Shown one piece after another: positions 47,677-58,301 of a DNA stretch of 64,000 nucleotides. The number at the start of each line of letters is the position of its first letter. Position 1 is the stretch's first letter. Source of the stretch: Dermatemys mawii (lineage: Eukaryota > Chordata > Testudines > Dermatemydidae); contig ML677334.1 in the NCBI GenBank assembly GCA_007922305.1, positions 22,775,915 through 22,839,914 of the forward strand, read 5' to 3'. Under the pieces are notes generated by a model. That model ran no database searches. It had not been told where the DNA came from and saw only the letters and a program-made list of their open reading frames with translations. Both the position numbers and the translations under genes were made by a program.

Positions 47677-48354
47677 TAGTGAGGTGATGACTCACGGGCG
47701 CTGCACCTCCTGCTGGTCATCTCAGGAATTAGCTCTTTTCAGCCTTGAAGTACCCCAGCTGGCCAATGTCTCGCCTGCCTCTAGCCCCTGTGTTCCTCCC
47801 GACCCCCAGTGCTCCTTACCCTGGGGTTCTGCCACCTGGCAGTACCCTATGCTCTGGGTCTCCCCTCCCAGGGGAACCCCCAACCCTCTATCTTCACCTT
47901 CTCACTGGGGCAGACTGCAGTCTGTAATGGGCACTCATCATTGGCAAGGGGGTAGGACTTGCTGCCTTTTCCTGTACCTGGACTACACCTCTGTAGCCCT
48001 AGTATCTTTCTGGGCCTTTGACAAGGCCTGCAGCCTGGGGGTTTTTTACCAAGCTGGAGGTCCCCAGCTCCCTTTGCCCTTTTTGCCAGCACTGTTGTGT
48101 TTCAGGTACCTTATTCTCAGGCAGCTAGCCCTTCCCACTCCAGCTCTAAAGTAAAGCTCCTCCAGCATCTAGCCCACATCCCTCTTACAGGGTCAGCTGT
48201 GGCCTGATTGGGGCATGGCCCCAGCTGTGGTTGCTTTCCCAGTCAGCCTTGATTGGCTCTCCACAGGCCTTTGCTGATTTCCTGCTGGTCTGCACAGCCT
48301 CTCTGGCTTGTTCTAGCCCTTTTTCTTATGGAGTGGGGCGACTGTCCCACTACA
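47677..48354. mobile_element. LTR-like insertion within the CR1 (about 680 bp)
   Basis: CR1 sequence is interrupted after GGTCTC (47676) and resumes at GTCCCATTAAAGAAACTAGG (48355). The flanks GTCTC (47672-47676) and GTCCC (48355-48359) form a 5-bp duplication with one transition. The inserted block ends in CTACA and holds C-rich, non-coding sequence (GGGTCTCCCCTCCCAGGGG, GGCAGACTGCAGTCTG, TGTGGCCTGATTGGGGC) that I recognise as a dispersed turtle repeat. Size, duplication and lack of coding suggest a solo LTR; the left terminus is not exact. Confidence 0.68.
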
Positions 48355-48872
48355 GTCCCATTAAAGAAACTAGGACTTTTTAGCCTGGAAAAGAGGAGAC
48401 TAAGGGGGGATATGATAGAGGTATATGAAATTTTGAGTGTTGTGGAGAAAGTGAATAAGGAAAAGTAATTTACTTGTTCCCATAATATAAGAACTAGCGG
48501 CCACCAAATGAAATTAATGGGCAGCAAGTTTAAAAAAATAAAAAGAAGTTCTTCACACAGTGCACTGTGAACCTATGGAACTCCTTGCCTGAGGAGGTTG
48601 TGAAGGCTAGGGCTATAACAGGGTTTAAAATAGAACTAGATAAATTCATGAAGGTTAAGTCCAATAATGACTATTAGCCAGGCTGGGTAAGGAATGGTGT
48701 CCCTAGCCTCTGTTTGTCAGAGGGTGAAGATGGATAGCAGGAGAGAGATCACTTGATCATTACCTGTTAGGTTCACTTCCTTTGGGGCACCTGGCATTTG
48801 TCACTGTCAGCAGACCAGATACTGGGCTGGATGGACCTTTGGTCTGCCCCAGTATGGCCACTCTTATGTTCA

Positions 48873-48971
48873 TGGACTACATCTGCCATGATGCATCACA
48901 GTCTTCCCCTTGGAGAGAGGAAGTGTACCATGGAAGTAAGTGGCTGTGCATCATGGGGGATGTAGTCCGTC
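48873..48971. repeat. Palindromic repeat (GGACTACATC arms)
   Basis: The left arm GGACTACATCTGCCATGATG then CA pairs with TGCATCATGGGGGATGTAGTCC on the right, 22 bp with two mismatches, across about 55 bases. It sits immediately after the CR1 3' end. Resembles dispersed GGACTACAACTCCCATGATGC-type repeats. Confidence 0.72.
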
Positions 48972-48974
48972 CAA

Positions 48975-50150
48975 AGGGCCTGGACCAGAGAGGAGAATGA
49001 GAGCATGAGGTAACTGAATGACATCTACCATGAGACAATGTAGCATTATACCCAAATCAGAATACTTCTCTTTTTAACAAATATTTTTCAGATTTCAGAT
49101 GTTCAGGTTTTTGATTAAAAGAATCTATTTTTTTTCTTAGCATGCACACACTTTTCATAAAAAAATAATTTTGTTGAAAACCCAATTTTCAGTCAAAACA
49201 GTTTTTTACCAGTCCTATGGGAAAGTGAAGCTCAATGAAACTGTGAGCTGCACATTCAGTCTCTTGTTCTGTCTTATCTGAAAACTGAAGGGCGAATCTG
49301 TCTTTCGACCCATCCCCTTTCTCTCTCCCTCTCTCCCAACATCCAGTCATTGTGCTATATAGTTCTAGTGCAAAATTAAGGGTTTCAAATACTTTAACCA
49401 AAGAATACTCCTCTATTTGCTACTATTGTGCTATTATTCCAGTGGATATTGTGATGTGTATATTTTTGTTGGAAAGTTCTCTTCTTCTTCTTTCTATTTT
49501 ACTGTCACTTCTTTCTATTTTACTGTCACACAGCCTGTGTGTTACACAGCTTCATCCCTGTCATTGTGAAAAGGCTTGAAAGAAAGATGGGGCCTCACAT
49601 CATATTCTGAGCATAGCAGACTTGGGCACATCCTTATCTCTTTGAAAGTGAGCTCCATAGCACTGTGCTGTTCACTGTAAACTCTCTGCTGCTTCTACTT
49701 CAGCTTTGTCGTGTCTGATGGTTACAGTAGTATGAATTACTGATAGAAAAACAGACTCTAAGGCATTGAGATGCTATCCTATTGTGAGTATTTATAAATT
49801 AGGATGAGAATTTTGAACTGGGTCCAGAATTGGATGGTGAGCAATTGGAGGTTTCAGGGTGCCAATGTGATATTTTGTTTCTTATTGTTTGTCTCTTTCT
49901 TTATTTTCCTTTCCTTTCCTTGCCTTCCCTTCCCTTCCCTCTCAGGAAATGTTTCATGTTGGAATTTTCTAGTGAGGATCTTCCTCAGCCCAGTTCAGAG
50001 TGACCTGAAGTTAGCCCAATTGGTACATCTCAGCAACATCCTAGTGTAAATACAGATGCAGTGGATTCTTTGGTATCGGCATGAGTCAAATGCTGTTGGA
50101 GTTTAATCAGTCCCACTTAATCTGTGACCTTTGACCAGGGTCCACTGGGA
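48975..50150. other. Unrecognised intron with simple repeats
   Basis: Contains a perfect 21-bp tandem duplication at 49487-49528 and a (CTTCC/CTTTC)n pyrimidine tract at about 49905-49942. No gene. Confidence 0.45.
49487..49528. repeat. Perfect 21-bp tandem duplication
   Basis: Two adjacent identical copies (49487-49507 and 49508-49528) of a unit starting CTTCTTTCTATTTT and ending ACTGTCA, followed by a partial CACA. Confidence 0.93.
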
Positions 50151-50154
50151 GCCA

Positions 50155-51250
50155 AGTGAGGTCACTCAGTTAGGATGAACTGCAAAGAATGAGGCAGACA
50201 GTCCCCAAACTTGGTGTCTATTCCAATACTCAGATTTGCCAAGCTAGCACAAAACAGCTTCTTTAATACCTCACTGATTACCCAGAAGTCAACAACACAG
50301 TTCTCTTAAAATAACCCAGCCTTAGGCCTCCACCCAGACACCCAAGTCAAATATGATAATAATTATTTAAAATCTTATTCATCATATTAAAAAATTCTAC
50401 CAATCCCAAAGGATCAGACACATTACCTCCTAGGTTAATGAATATTCCAGATCTTACCCAAATGCACTCTTACAACCAATTCTTATTAACTAAACTATCA
50501 TTGATTAAAAAAGAAAAGCGAGAGAGGATTGGTTAAAGGATCAGTATACTTGAAGACGTGAGTACAGTTCTTGATATTGAATTCATTTTAGAGATGGGGA
50601 GTGTGGTAGTTGCAGAGTTCTTTCAGAAATAGTTCATAGGTTATAGTCCAATATTCATATTCAGGGTGTTCCAGCTTACGACTGGGATCTCAGCCTTAAG
50701 CTTCCCCTGCATGAAGCATCAAGCAGGTCTGAGATGACAGGATCAGGACTCAAGGGTCTTTTATACAATTCCAGGCCTTCTCTTGACAGTTTGGAGTTCT
50801 TAGGTGAACAGTAGGCAATTGTGGAGACTTCGAAGTGGACCCATTTCCTAAGCATTGCTGGTATTATTTACGCAGATTTGCATAAAACAGTTGCCCATTT
50901 TCCTTCATTCTCAGGTGATTTGCTATACATTTCAAAGAGAGACGAACACAGCGATATCCTATGTTTACAGTTCATTTAATTGTTAATATTCCCTTTTGAT
51001 CTCTGAATCAATAGCTATAGTGATAGACAAGGAACTGTGTTTACATGACTAACATATGAGTACACACATACAATTAATATCACTTCTAATTTCTAACAAT
51101 ATAGATTTGTATTTCAGAGTTCTAGCCTATCTACCATGGAATGGCACTAATTACCATGTATATACTGTTCTAACATGTCTCTACAGATTGACTCTGTGTC
51201 ATTTAGCCTGCAGGATGCTTAACCCATTCTGGCCATGCATCACACCTTGC
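50155..51250. mobile_element. LTR-like dispersed repeat (about 1.1 kb)
   Basis: Non-coding block with phrases I associate with a turtle LTR-like family: GTCACTCAGTTAGGATGAAC, CCCCAAACTTGGTGTCTATT, AATACTCAGATTTGCCAAGC, AAAATAACCCAGCCTTAGGC, CCAATCCCAAAGGATCAGAC. It may start near TGAGGTCACTC (50157) and end near GGCCATGCATCACA (about 51243). No coding region, and no second copy to mark an internal domain. Boundaries, orientation and target duplication were not resolved. Confidence 0.5.
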
Positions 51251-51514
51251 CTAGGAAAGGGTGATTGAAGATGAACTGGTAGCTAGTGTGGGTTGTAGAA
51301 TCCAGCATTGGCTGCTTGAGCGCTGGTCTGAGTATTGCTTCAGTGTGGTTGATGGATTGCCTTCAGTGGAAGGATTGGTTATTTTATTCAGATGCAAGCA
51401 TAAGCGCTCTTCATTGGCTTTTGCCATCCATGGTAGGCAAGGGTCTGTGTTACAGTTAGTGGCTTGATCATCCCTCAGAGTTTTCATATTTTCCTTTGGT
51501 ATAAGGGGACAGAC

Positions 51515-51612
51515 ACCTTTTAGTGAAGGGCTAGATTTATCTAATCCTGCCTCCATCTGGGGAGATGATACTAGAGGTCCTTTCCAGCCTCACATTTCTA
51601 TGAATCTATGAA
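51515..51612 (+). mobile_element. CR1 LINE, 3' tail
   Basis: GGAGATGATACTAGAGGTCC then TTTCCAGCCTCACATTTCTATGAATCTATGAAAC is the CR1 3' terminus with its octamer-type microsatellite. Sequence upstream to about 51260 may be more of the same copy but is too diverged to call. Confidence 0.7.
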
Positions 51613-52350
51613 ACTCCATAGTGCATGGTTCCTGTTTTATGCATCAAGTCTACTTCACTCATGCAAGGTCATCATGGGGATTATGGGAATTCAGTTAATT
51701 TTTCAGCAAAGGAGGATGAGACCTCTTTACAGGGCGAGGTGTTTGGATCTGAGAATGGATTGAGACATTGGGATTGATAAATTAGTGTTCTACATAATAT
51801 AGGTCAGGTGGTCATCATTACACGAACGAGAAAGAAGGTTCTTTTAGCTTCTTGCACAGCTTGCTATATGTTTAGAAGAATTCCTTTGGCTTTTGTTTGC
51901 GTATTATGGGATGGTTTTTTCACCGTAATGATGTAGCTCTCTGCCTTCCTGTTTTATCTGACAGAGTTTCTGTAAACCATGATGATCTATGGAGATGGGG
52001 GAAAGAAGGTATTTTGGGGTCAAAGCACTGATGCTGGTGGACAGCAGATGGTTGTATTACTTTACCAGACTTTCAGTGAATCAGTCTGGCAGCTGAGTGT
52101 CTTTCTCCTCTAGGGCATACAGATCGTGTTCTAGTAAAGTAGCTTTTTTGATTATAATGCAAGAACCTATCTGTCTCTTTCAGCATCTAGCTCCTTAAAT
52201 GCTATAGCTGTATAGACAAGGAAGGTCTAAATCCAAACTTCCTCATCTTCAATGTAGTCTCATACTGTACTGTGATTCAAACCCATCTTCATGACGGTAT
52301 AGAAGTTTCATTTATTAGTGATTGAGGAGCTAAAAAGTTTCAGAATTTTT
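51613..52350. other. Unrecognised intronic sequence
   Basis: Nothing recognised. Confidence 0.4.
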
Positions 52351-52356
52351 GCAAAA

Positions 52357-52606
52357 ACAACGAGGAGTTCTTATGGTACATTAGAGACTAACGAATTTAT
52401 TTGGACATAAGCTTTCGTGGGCTAAACTCCACTTCATCGGATGCATGGAGTAGAAAATAGAGTAGGCAGGTATAAATACACAGCACATGAAAAGATGAGA
52501 GTGCCTTACCAAGTGGGGGGTTAGTGGTAAAGAGCCAATTCAATAAAAGTGGAAGTGGCCTATTCTCAATAGTTGACAAGAGTTGAATACCAATGGAGGG
52601 AAAATC
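52357..52606 (+). mobile_element. Dispersed SINE-like repeat related to the fold-back family
   Basis: Carries ACGAGGAGTTCTTATGGTAC then ATTAGAGACTAACGAATTTA, ATAAGCTTTCGTGGGCTAAA, CTCCACTTCATCGGATGCAT and AGGCAGGTATAAATACACAG. The central ATAAGCTTTCGTGGGCTAA and CGGATGCAT are shared with the arms at 24.3 and 45.3 kb, but here only one arm is present and a different 3' part follows. Recognised as an abundant turtle repeat; boundaries approximate. Confidence 0.72.
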
Positions 52607-53768
52607 ACTTTTGCAACTCTTACTAATATTAAAAACAGTAAGGCATGGATTCAGACAGAACCAACAATCTGTTGTAATAAGAGCAAAAGCAAAACTGCAT
52701 TTGTGGTTGACGCTCACAATTAATGGTCCGCACCATTTCGTAGCAAACAGATTAAGGTACAGATGGCAACAACTTTGTATAATGCTATGCAAGTTTAACA
52801 GAAAGCCATCAAAATGTACAGCACCGTCTGAGGACCTGTTTGTGTGGAGGAATCAGCTTTGCTACTTATTCACTGCGGTGGGTAAAATGAGTGCAATAAT
52901 TCTTTTTTCCCCTAAAACTTCTCACACACACTCAGAAAACATTCCGTGTCCCCCCTAAAGGGGACCCATCCCCCAGTTTGAAAACCTCCGTCCTCGAAGG
53001 TAAGTATCTGTCTCTCTCAAAAAAATTACCACCACAATCATCAAATTCATCTGGCAGTCTCAACTGAGCTGCTGTGGACCAAACATCCTTGGAGACAGGT
53101 CTCCTTTTCTTCTGGATTAAGGCTGAGCCATGCTGGAAGGGCAGTGTGATGGCAGCTTCCAAGCCCATTCCCCATGCAGTACTTTCTATGGATATAATAG
53201 AGAAATTTATTTTCTAGGGCTCTGTCTAGGGTCTTTCACCAGCATCAAGTGCACTTCAAATAAACCAAAATGTGGCCACTTTTCAACATACGCTATGGGA
53301 CACAATGTGACACGGGCTATCTACATTTGAAAGAGCACATCTTTGGATAAGGTTTTTTATTCAGTGAATTACTGGTTGCTGTATTCCGCGTCCATATTAC
53401 TATGGTAAGTGAATTATTTGCTGTTGACAGCATGGTATATTACACAAGGTTTTTGCCATTTTCCGTGATGTTGTTCCTAGCAAAGAGCACTATTTGTCAG
53501 TTGTAAATTTTATAATACGACATACACTAGTTATGTTTACTATGGTTGTGGTGTATGTGATTTGAAAGCATGAAGCTGAATGGAAGAAACAATTATCTTT
53601 TTTGTCTGGAATGTTTCATACTGTATCTTTGGGAGATTTATTTACACTCCAGCCCTAAAAGAAGTGCGTAGAGTGAGTGCGGAAAGAAACTTTGGCTAGG
53701 CTGAGTAACACTTTCAAGCTGAGCTCTTGGTGGAGTGGACAATCTATTTCTGAGAGGCACTAACCCTG

Positions 53769-53808
53769 CACCTGCACACACATGCACGCACATACACACA
53801 CACACACA
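53769..53808. repeat. Imperfect (CA)n microsatellite
   Basis: CACCTGCACACACATGCACG followed by CACATACACACACACACACA, an interrupted CA/TG repeat. Confidence 0.9.
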
Positions 53809-54104
53809 TTTCCACTGACTTGGTCATAAGTCCTTTGGTGGGAATAAATATCCCATTTCTCTGATGTCAGTGGGAGTTCACCACCACAATTACATTGTGT
53901 AGGAAGGGGCTTAATATAGAGGCTGTGATGAGTAGGTAGCACTGGTAAACAATAATAGTCTTTTGCTCACTCTGCCAGTGTGGGAGATTATCCTCCTTGT
54001 TTTCCTGTTCCCCAGAATAAATGTGGCAGTCTAGATAAATAGTCATGTCTGTACTATCTCTGTCCTAGGTACGTAAGTACTGGCTTCTCTTTTTCCCTGG
54101 TGGT

Positions 54105-54336
54105 TCTCCACCCCTCCTTCGCCCCGAGGCCCCACCACACCATCACTCCACCTCTTCCCATCCCCACTCCGCCCCCACCCCAATGTCCCTGCCTGCCCAC
54201 TGCTCTCTACCCTCACCTAAACCCATCCTCCAGCAGGCAAATAGCTGATCAGCGGGGCGCTGCCAAACAGCTGTGGCTGGTGGGTGTTGAACATCCACTG
54301 GTTTTTTCCGATGGGTGCTCTAGCACCTATGCCTAG
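54105..54336 (-). repeat. Dispersed repeat fragment, C-rich
   Basis: On the minus strand it starts near CTAGGCATAGGTGCTAGAGC then ACCCATCGG and AACACCCACCAGCCACAGCTG, then a G-rich segment. Similar in layout to the block at 26332. The GGTGCT(A/C)GAGCACCCA phrase is common among turtle repeats to my knowledge. Confidence 0.45.
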
Positions 54337-55659
54337 ATATGCACAGGAGCCATATGAATGTAGCTGCAGAACTCTCCATGCCAGTTGCTTTATTTAAGGT
54401 GGATGTGCTCTGAAAAGAAAGTGGAATATAGTTGTTGAACACTTTTTCCCTGCTCACTGTTGTGCTTTTATCTCCCATCCATCTCAAACTTCTGAGAGGT
54501 TTTTCTTGTTACTCTGTTGCATGTTGATAAAACGGTGCTTTGTCCAATCCCAGGCGTTCCTTCTTTTCAAAATCTTTTGGGGTTATTCAGTGAAACTCAC
54601 TTGTGACTGTACCACTGGGGGTAAAGCCATTGTACATGAGGCAAAGCTGTTCCCACCAAAAATGCATGAAAAAATATTAGCTATTGTTTCACTTCAGTGG
54701 TGTTCATTGAATGCATCCATGTTTTCTCTGGTGGCATCAGAATACATCACAGTCTTTGTGCTAGTTTTTCCCTTTGAGCAGTGCATCACTGTGTTTATTG
54801 TGCCTCATTACCTGACAGCTGCAGGCTGATGCAGAGTCGAGTGTGACAATAAGATCAATTAAATCCTAATGAAAGGAGAAAGAGGCTGTGTGATTGTAAA
54901 CTGTATGGGATTGTCTGAAGGTGCAGTTTTGGTAAATAATGTCCACTGCACTCAGTGTTAATCCTCTACGTTGAGGAGGATACGCAGGAGACTCAGCTTT
55001 CTGAAGTTTATTGTGCATCTCCAATTGAACAAGTATTTTTAAAAAATCGATCTACTGCTAGTTACTAACAATCTCCCAATAATCCCAGCTAAAAGAGGGG
55101 GAAAGAAGCGTAACATACAAGCAAAATTATCAGTGTGATGCCAGACACATCTTAATAGTTACTTCTTTGTTTGAATCGTTGTTTGATCTTAATGTTTTTT
55201 AAATCAACCACACTAACTGTGATTCCTCTACGATTCAGCCCATCTCCTATTTCTCCCACACTAATTCCCAGCTTCAGTTCTAGCTAAGGCCCCGTCTACA
55301 CTGGCAAGTTTGTGCACAGTAAAACAGCTTTGAGCGCTGCAACTCCAGAGGTGTACACACTGCCAAGCCACTTAATGTGCAGAAACTGCGCAGATGCAGC
55401 ACTCTTTAAAAAAAACACCTAAACAAGAGGCATAGGAGTGGTTACAGCACTGCGGTGTCAGTGTAGACACTGTGGTGATTACAGCACTGTGATTGGCCTC
55501 CGGGAGGTATCCCACAATGTCTGTTCTCACCTCTCTGGCCATCAGTTTGAACTCTCCTACCCTGCCCTCAAGTGACCAACCGTCAGCCCCACCCTTTTGC
55601 AGATTTGAAAGTCCCCTTCTTGTTTGCTCAGTGATGTGTGCTGTGATCTCAGCACATCT

Positions 55660-56190
55660 TTCCAGGTGTCCATGCCTTCTCCGTGCATCAGGCAATCCCC
55701 TGCTTGGAGCAATGCTAAGCTACTGGATCTCATTGGCATCTGGGGAGAGAAGGCAAAAATTTCGACTCCAGCTGTCAGAATTTTGATACCTATGGACAGA
55801 TTTCTAGATGCATGACAGAAAAGGGCCATGACCGGGACACATTACAGGGCAGGGTCAAAGTGAAGGAGCTGCGGAATGCCTACCACAAGGCAAGGGAGGC
55901 AAACCACCATTCTGGTGCTGCGCCTACAAGCTGCTGGTTCTACAAAGAGCTGGATGCAATACTTGAAGTCCCCTGTGGATGCTTTGTTTGCTTCACTGCC
56001 AGTCAAGAGCGGACTGATCCAGGAGGAGGCAATCTTGGATGAAGATGGGGAGGGGGAACCAGAGGCAGAGGATGACTCGGAGGCCAGAGGTACATGCCAT
56101 CACGAGCTCTTTTAAACCCTGGAGAAGCCTAGCCGGTCACTAGATATTGGTGAAGTGCAAACAGAAGAGGAGGCCCCTGGTAAGTGGATC
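55660..56190 (+). pseudogene. Harbinger Myb/SANT-like DNA-binding protein gene, frameshifted
   Basis: This second Harbinger gene normally encodes a trihelix-type Myb/SANT protein that carries the transposase into the nucleus and to the element's ends. Fragments in three frames are visible: CIRQSPAWSNAKLLDLIGIW (about 55678-55737, first helices with the conserved W residues), then MTEKGHDRDTLQGRVKVKEL with RNAYHKAREANHHSGA and SCWFYKELDAIL (55812-55970), then an acidic segment EEAILDEDGEGEPEAEDDSE (about 56020-56085) in another frame. At least two frameshifts separate them, so the gene is dead. It is divergent from the transposase gene in arrangement (opposite strand, converging). Identification is from the domain pattern and recurrent copies annotated in turtles as I remember them. 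Confidence 0.82.
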
Positions 56191-56779
56191 TGATTTTGGG
56201 AATCGCTGAAGCGAGTTGTTGAGGGCAGGAGGGTTGCAGAAAACAGTCTTGTCTCCCACCTCATGCCTAGTTTGAATGGTGGAACAGGCTGTTGATACTC
56301 TCCCTCACTTCATGGGAATCTCCCTCAGAGATCTCCAGGAAACTCTTGTGAAGATACTATGCAATCAGCTCCCGCAAGTTCCTCGGCAGAGCTGCTTTGT
56401 TTCTTGCCCCGTTACCAGTAACTTTCTCGCATCATTGTGCTGTCACGGGGGGGAGGAGTGCCATAGCTGCACACAGGCTAGCCACATAGGAGCCAAGGCA
56501 GAAGTCACAGAGGAGAAGACCCTTCCTTGATTCCCTGTTCACCCTCAGCAGTGAGGTATCTTCCAGATGATCACCTCCTGTGGAAAGTGTGGGGACAGGA
56601 ATGATTATCAGCCCCCCGCTACTGTGCTGGCTCTCCCCAAGTGCCCAAGAGTCACATGCCCAGTGTACAGCAGGGTTAGGGAACAGTGATTTACCCTGCT
56701 GTACACTGTGGCTACTCACATTTTGGGGGGTTTGTGACTTATGTGTGCTTGCCTTGGGTCAGCCAGTTAGTGTCAGGTG

Positions 56780-57895
56780 TGTGAGTACTGGCCTCCAGGC
56801 ACTGAGCCTCTATGGTCCAGCCCTGAGTGAAGCTTTCACCCTTCCCTTCACAAATATTATGGCGCACACAGCATGCAGCTATAAGCATAGGAATATTATC
56901 ATTGGCCATGTCCAGCTTCCCATACAGGCATTGCCAACGATCTTTTAAACATCCAAATACACACTCCAGTCATTCTACACTTGCTCAGCCTGTTGTTGAA
57001 CTACTCCTTGCTGCTGTCCAGTTGCCCTGTGTATGGCTTCATGAGCCATGGCATTAATGAGTAGGAGGAGTCTTCTGGGATCACAGTGGGCATTTCAGCT
57101 TCCCCCACGGTGATCTTTGGGTCCGAGAAGAAAGTCCCTGCTTGCAGCTTCTTGAATAGACCATTGTTCCGAAAGTTGCATGCATCATACACCTTTCCGG
57201 ACCAGCCTGCATTAATGTCCACAAGCACCTGGAGAATCACTGAGAAATACCCCATGCAATTAATGTTCTTGGTGGCTAGGTGGTCTGGTGCCAGAATTGG
57301 AATGTCATCTATCACCCCTCTGCAGTTAGGAAAACCCATTTGTGCAAAGCCATCCACAATGTCACACATGTTGCCCAGAGTTACAGTCTTTCAGAGCAGG
57401 ATGCAATTAATGGCTCTGCACACTTCTGTCAACACGAATCCAACAGTTGACTTTCCCACTCTGAACTGGTTAGCAACTGATTGGTAGCAGTCTGGAGTAG
57501 CCAGCTTCCACAGTGCAATCGCCACACACTTTCTCCAACAGCGGGACAGCTCTCATTCTTGTGTCCTTGCCCCACAAGGCTGGGGCAAGCTCATCACACA
57601 GTCCTATGAATGTGGCTTTCCCCATGCGAAAGTTCTGCAGCCACTGCTCGTCATCCCAGACATGCATCACAATGTGATCTCAGCACTCAGTGCTTGTTTC
57701 CCGAGCCCAGAAGCAGCATTCCACTGTGGTCAGCACCTCTGTGAATGCCACAAGCAATCTCGTGTTGTAGCTACTTCGTTTAGCGAGATCAATATGACAC
57801 TCCTCTTGCCTTTGTAGTTTAAGGAATAACTTCACGGCTACTCGTGACGTGTTGGTCTGAGCAAACAGCATGCTTGTCAACAACTCGAGATCCAT
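56780..57895 (-). pseudogene. Harbinger DDE transposase gene, broken
   Basis: The transposase cuts and pastes the element; its domestic relative in vertebrates is HARBI1. On the minus strand the likely start is MDLELLTSMLF (57895), followed by WDDEQWLQNFRMGKATFIGL (about 57660-57600), then MGFPNCRGVIDDIPILAPDH (first catalytic Asp, about 57340), GYFSVILQVLVDINAGWSGK, VYDACNFRNNGLFKKLQAG (second Asp), and SYSLMPWLMKPYTG (about 57040). After a frameshift FNNRLSKCRMTGVCIW follows near 56995-56950, where family members have a conserved Glu two or three residues later. Stops at 57676 and 57000 and further frame changes show decay. N-terminal helix-turn-helix and C-terminal DDE_Tnp_4 organisation fit the family. 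Confidence 0.85.
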
Positions 57896-58301
57896 TCCTG
57901 CAGCCAGAAAGAGGGCAGGGCACACAGTACGCAAACTGTTGAAAGATGGCGCCAAATGCAGACGGAAGTACAGGGATTGCTGGGATGTGAAGCAATGTCT
58001 CCTGGGACATTGGGACAGGACCCAGGACGCCCCGCAACTGTTTCCACCTTCCCACAAGTCTTAGCGGCAGAAGAGAAAGAGGTGCTTTTTGGGATAGCTG
58101 CCCAGAATGCACCGCTCCGAATAGCGCTGCAAGTGGGAACGCGCTGTTGCGCAGGCAGCGGACAGTGTGAACCCACAACAGCGGTTTTCCTTCAGCACTC
58201 TCTGAGTGGCAGTGTAACTCCTGGCACTGTAACTTTGCCAGGTATAAACGTGCCCTAACAAAGCATCGTGCCTGAGCTGCTCTGCACGGCCACTGTCTAT
58301 C

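Larger units (their letters stand above)
46590..48870 (+). mobile_element. CR1 LINE, internally deleted, with LTR-like insertion
   Basis: Four colinear pieces are recognisable: 46590-47481 (start of the reverse transcriptase to just past motif A), 47482-47676 (C-terminal RT, MLRIIKKG to MIRGLEQ), an unrelated insertion at 47677-48354, and 48355-48870 (KKLGLFSLEKRRLRGDMIEV, post-RT sequence, and the 3' end GGATGGACCTTTGGTCTGCC, CTCTTATGTTC). The segment coding the FADD box is deleted at 47481/47482. CR1 moves by target-primed reverse transcription; this copy is dead. Confidence 0.9.
52607..55284. other. Intron with minor repeats
   Basis: A hAT-like end, CCCCCAGTTTGAAAACCTCCGTC, lies at about 52971-52993; a (CA)n tract at about 53769-53808; a C-rich dispersed repeat fragment at 54105-54336. 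The remainder is unrecognised. A 121-codon open frame at 52593-52958 shows no recognisable domain. Confidence 0.45.
55285..58258. mobile_element. PIF/Harbinger DNA transposon, nearly full length
   Basis: The terminal inverted repeats are GGCCCCGTCTACACTGGCAA then GTTTG on the left (from 55288) and, on the minus strand, GGGCACGTTTATACCTGGCA then AAGTT on the right (to 58255). They are flanked by TAA at 55285-55287 and 58256-58258, the 3-bp duplication typical of the superfamily. Within 2968 bp are the two genes expected of an autonomous Harbinger: a Myb/SANT-like protein on + (about 55660-56190) and a DDE transposase on - (about 57895-56780). Both are broken by frameshifts and stops. Confidence 0.9.

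Noticed and set aside
47483..48154. 223-codon open frame as a single protein
   Set aside because: Only the first ~64 codons are CR1; the rest reads through an inserted non-coding LTR-like block.
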